Below, piece after piece: positions 61,537 through 64,000 of a DNA stretch of 64,000 nt (the first letter of the stretch is position 1; each line of letters begins with the position of its first letter). The stretch is from a bacterium (GTDB lineage: Bacteria > Bacillota_A > Clostridia > Lachnospirales > Lachnospiraceae), in the NCBI GenBank assembly GCA_004562915.1, contig SFQZ01000003.1, positions 1 to 64,000 of the forward strand, written 5' to 3'. A model generated the notes under the pieces. The model had not been told where the DNA came from, searched no databases, and saw only the letters and a program-made list of their open reading frames with translations. Made by a program: the position numbers and the translations under genes.

Positions 61537-63014
61537 TATTTCTTCCACATCCCCGCTACCAGTACTGTCATGTCATCATATGCTTTATAATTGCTGTAAC
61601 TTAATACTTTTTCCAATATATACCTTCCCAATTCTCTCGGCATCTCTTCCTGTGCCTGAAGAATAATTTCTTTCATAGTCTCTTCTTCCTGCTTATCCGG
61701 CAATGCATCAAGCACGCCATCGGTAACCATAATCAGATAATCTCCGTCATACAGTTTCTTAGAGGTCTTTTCAAAATCCAGCTGCTGAACCAGTCCCGCT
61801 GCCATACTGGTAGAAGTAATCGTTTCCACCCAGTTAGATCGACGGATAAAGGTGGTCGCAGCCCCGGCTTTTAAAAATTCACAAATACCTGTATACAGAT
61901 CCAATGAACATACATCCACACTGGAAAACATACCATTTTTTCTCTGAAGCACAAGGGCCGAATTCACCATGCGTGCAGCTGTCTCCCTGGAAAAACCGGA
62001 GGTTACAAACTGCTCCAGAAGTTCCACCACTGTCTCGCTTTCTTTACATGCCTCCACACCGGAACCCATCCCATCAGACAAACACATGATAAACTGGTCA
62101 TCTGTACATGCACAGGCATAATTATCCCCGGATACCGTTTCTTTTTCTCTGGTGATCCGGGCAACGCCATATAATACTTTATAATTTACATCCTCCGTAA
62201 AAAGGACTGTTTTCATTTCACTGTTTAGTATTGCACGGCTTTCTCTGGAAGGAACCATTCGACATCCACACACCTGAGATAATTGTCTCGCCACCTCTTT
62301 CATAGTGACACACTGACCACCTCTGGTGCGCATCGTCAGGAAAATTCTCCATTTTTCATCCGGTTTCGACAGCATCCATACCTGTTTTACAATAATATGC
62401 TGCTTCTGAAAATGTCTTCGGATTTTTTCTTCCATCAGCGTGGGCACTGTGCTGATATCACTCACATCCGCAGACAACTTCTGTATCAGTCTCGCCACTT
62501 CATTGAGCTGTTCTGCCACCGCCAGCCGGTTCTCAATCAGGCGATTACGGTACAGAAGTTCTTCTCTTGTCTCAAAAAAAATCCGCTGCAATGTCTCTGT
62601 AAAATGTGCCGCCTGTACGCATTCTCCTACCCAGTCCCCCTGTGCCCGCAAAAAACGGTCCGGATCTCCCTCCTCTATGATCTGAAGGAGTTCAAACACT
62701 CTCTGATTGGTCTGATTTTCCTTTTCGCTCCAGCACTTCTTCTTCTGGGGGCATTCCCGGCACACATCCTTTTTCACCTGGGCAAAGATATCCCACACCT
62801 CTGTCTGCGTGAGTTGTTCCTGATAATTGGGCATATCATAAAATGTATGGGCGAGCCGTTGAAAAGACCGGGCATAACGTTCCATTTTTTCTTTTTGCGG
62901 ATAGGCATCGTATATCGGTTTTCCTTTTTTCCTGTCTGTGAAAATAAGTTTTGCCATGTCCCGGACAATCAGTATAACACTGAAAGCGAGCATGGCAATC
63001 ATCCACATCTGCAT
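61536..63014 (-). CDS. spoIIE: SpoIIE-type PP2C serine phosphatase (short form)
   Basis: 492 residues with one N-terminal membrane helix instead of the ten found in Bacillus SpoIIE; the central region has Cys-rich CRECPQKKKCWSEKE. C-terminal PP2C phosphatase: VSGDNYACACTDDQFIMCLSDGMGSGVEA and YDDMTVLVAG. SpoIIE dephosphorylates SpoIIAA to activate sigma-F in the forespore. Its context (divIC, yabQ, tilS) supports a sporulation role. Short versions without the membrane block are usual in Lachnospiraceae. Confidence 0.88.
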   Translation of the reverse strand: MQMWMIAMLAFSVILIVRDMAKLIFTDRKKGKPIYDAYPQKEKMERYARSFQRLAHTFYDMPNYQEQLTQTEVWDIFAQVKKDVCRECPQKKKCWSEKENQTNQRVFELLQIIEEGDPDRFLRAQGDWVGECVQAAHFTETLQRIFFETREELLYRNRLIENRLAVAEQLNEVARLIQKLSADVSDISTVPTLMEEKIRRHFQKQHIIVKQVWMLSKPDEKWRIFLTMRTRGGQCVTMKEVARQLSQVCGCRMVPSRESRAILNSEMKTVLFTEDVNYKVLYGVARITREKETVSGDNYACACTDDQFIMCLSDGMGSGVEACKESETVVELLEQFVTSGFSRETAARMVNSALVLQRKNGMFSSVDVCSLDLYTGICEFLKAGAATTFIRRSNWVETITSTSMAAGLVQQLDFEKTSKKLYDGDYLIMVTDGVLDALPDKQEEETMKEIILQAQEEMPRELGRYILEKVLSYSNYKAYDDMTVLVAGMWKK

Positions 63015-63163
63015 GTATCCATGACCCCCTTATTTTCCACCGGGACTTCTCCCAGGTATCCTTAAAGGAGTATTATAGATACCTTTTCCTGAAAAACCTG
63101 TCAAATCCGCAATACTGTCCATAAAAATTTTTAGACAAAATCCGAAGTTCCAGATTCTAATTA

Positions 63164-63496
63164 TTACTTATTTTCTTTAAAAAGGATTTCATTATCCTTC
63201 ACAAGGCCGATTTTTTCTTTTGCAATTTTTTCTGTATACTCATCACTCTGCATATAATCCTGCATCTCTTCAATCTCTTCTGTACGTGCCTGTTCAGCTG
63301 TCAGCTCCTGTTTCAGCTGTGCCTTCTTTGCCTCATTTGAATCAATCCTTCTCTGCAGAGAAGATCCCTTAAAAAGCAATACCACCAGAAGCATACAGAC
63401 TACCGTACTGATTCCGATCATGGCAATTTTATTCTCCATGGCAGTGCGCCTTGCTTTTGTATTTTTCCGTTTTCCTGCGGTTTTCTTTTTTTTCAT
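63164..63496 (-). CDS. divIC: DivIC/FtsB-family septum protein
   Basis: 110 residues: a Lys/Arg-rich cytosolic start, one membrane helix (about 24-43), then a coiled coil (SSLQRRIDSNEAKKAQLKQEL) and the end EKIGLVKDNEILFKE. It belongs to the septum formation initiator family, working with FtsL and DivIB at the division site. It lies between yabQ and spoIIE as in many spore formers. Confidence 0.88.
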   Translation of the reverse strand: MKKKKTAGKRKNTKARRTAMENKIAMIGISTVVCMLLVVLLFKGSSLQRRIDSNEAKKAQLKQELTAEQARTEEIEEMQDYMQSDEYTEKIAKEKIGLVKDNEILFKENK

Positions 63497-63587
63497 AATC
63501 CGCTCCCCTATTCCTCTCAGCTTTCTGCTTCCATTTTCGGCAGACAGCTTTTCTGCGTGTGTTTAATGAGAGTTTACAACGTACTTC

Positions 63588-63962
63588 CTAAAATTTCAAC
63601 CTTTTTACTAAAATTAGAGTTTTTTGGACGGGAATCATAAAGATTCTTTTTAATTTTATCATCAGCACAGATACATATTTTACGAAATATCGGCTGAGTG
63701 AAAAATACCAGGCTGCAGCTCCAACTATTGTTCCCACAAATAAATATCCTCTGAGGATCCCGGAATTGTCCCGAAAATATCCCACAAATAGGAACAACGC
63801 ACTTCCTGTCCAGAAAATCAAATCTTCCACTGCAACTATAAGATCTGAATGTTTGAACACCCGACGAAGAATCCTCAGACAGTCATAAATCATCAAAAGA
63901 AAAGAACCATACCATACAGATTTTACAAACAGGAGCAGTTCTTTTCCCATATAAGCACTCAT
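63588..63962 (-). CDS. yabQ: Spore cortex protein YabQ
   Basis: 124 residues with about three to four membrane helices and the YabQ pattern WYGSFLLMIYDCLRILRRVFKH. It is needed to build the spore cortex. A weak ribosome site is present; an internal ATG at 63950 is possible. Upstream is the end of another gene, probably yabP. Confidence 0.85.
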   Translation of the reverse strand: MSAYMGKELLLFVKSVWYGSFLLMIYDCLRILRRVFKHSDLIVAVEDLIFWTGSALFLFVGYFRDNSGILRGYLFVGTIVGAAAWYFSLSRYFVKYVSVLMIKLKRIFMIPVQKTLILVKRLKF

Positions 63963-63964
63963 GA

Positions 63965-64000
63965 CTATTCAAACAGCCGTTTCATCAGGCTGCCTTTCTG
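63965..64000 (-). CDS. C-terminal end of an upstream gene, probably yabP
   Basis: The minus strand at the window edge reads KGSLMKRLFE and stop, one frame away from yabQ. In spore formers yabP directly precedes yabQ and ends in a similar Lys/Arg-Leu-Phe stretch. Only 11 codons are visible, so the identification rests on position. Confidence 0.5.
   Translation of the reverse strand, partial: QKGSLMKRLFE

Overview
The window looks like a chromosome segment of a spore-forming gut Firmicute of the family Lachnospiraceae (Blautia/Mediterraneibacter-like). Evidence: moderate-to-low GC, Gram-positive ribosome binding sites, a spoIIE-tilS-hpt-ftsH/divIC/yabQ block, a split iron-transport locus with DUF2325/DUF3793 partners, and DUF3877- and DUF4080-type genes. 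Genus is inference.

Layout. 1-4.3 kb: the end of an AraC-type regulator and a large secreted esterase with an acidic repeat insert. 4.3-11.2 kb (minus): a damaged Na/phosphate cotransporter behind polyphosphate kinase, a ferritin with a Bfd-like ferredoxin, a DAACS symporter and a URO-D-like methyltransferase. 11.3-15.9 kb is a decaying zone: a lipoprotein, a twice-frameshifted XRE regulator, a DegV fragment, a VOC protein and response-regulator debris. 15.9-27.1 kb is an integrated mobilizable element. 27-43.7 kb is mostly housekeeping: rlmD, yhaM, a degenerate HtrA, mutS2, a two-component system, trmL, an AIR-synthase homologue, a VanW protein, a DnaQ exonuclease, a radical SAM enzyme, pfkB and glyA. 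Then come three tRNAs and a structured intergenic element, a small DtxR-type regulator, dinB under a LexA-type promoter, and a LURP protein. 49.5-55.1 kb is an iron cluster (flavodoxin, DUF3793, DUF2325, HMA, Fur-like, FeoB-associated peptide, feoB, two feoA). 55.3-64 kb holds a GH13 enzyme, ftsH, hpt, tilS, spoIIE, divIC and yabQ.

Main result. A 15-bp direct repeat (GAGACGGTTGTCTTG on the minus strand) lies inside rlmD at 27093-27107 and in the last codons of a large serine recombinase at 15914-15928, in the same reading frame. It brackets 11.18 kb carrying recombinase, MobV relaxase, a matching oriT at 23741-23760, primase and helicase, regulators, and a two-gene cargo: an SF2 helicase-HNH nuclease plus a 177-residue unknown protein. 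Removing the element in silico gives a 457-residue RlmD ending ETVVLMSRVEK, a normal length and ending. The present 97-residue RlmD tail would move onto the recombinase in the excised circle. The cargo starts 19 bases after rlmD and is probably read from the rlmD promoter. This is the best candidate for an undescribed system here: a possible defence cargo driven from a captured host gene, with a protein tail switched by integration.

Caution: several genes (nptA, the XRE gene twice, feoB) are broken by single-base changes in homopolymer runs. These may be real decay, slippage sites or uncorrected sequencing errors.
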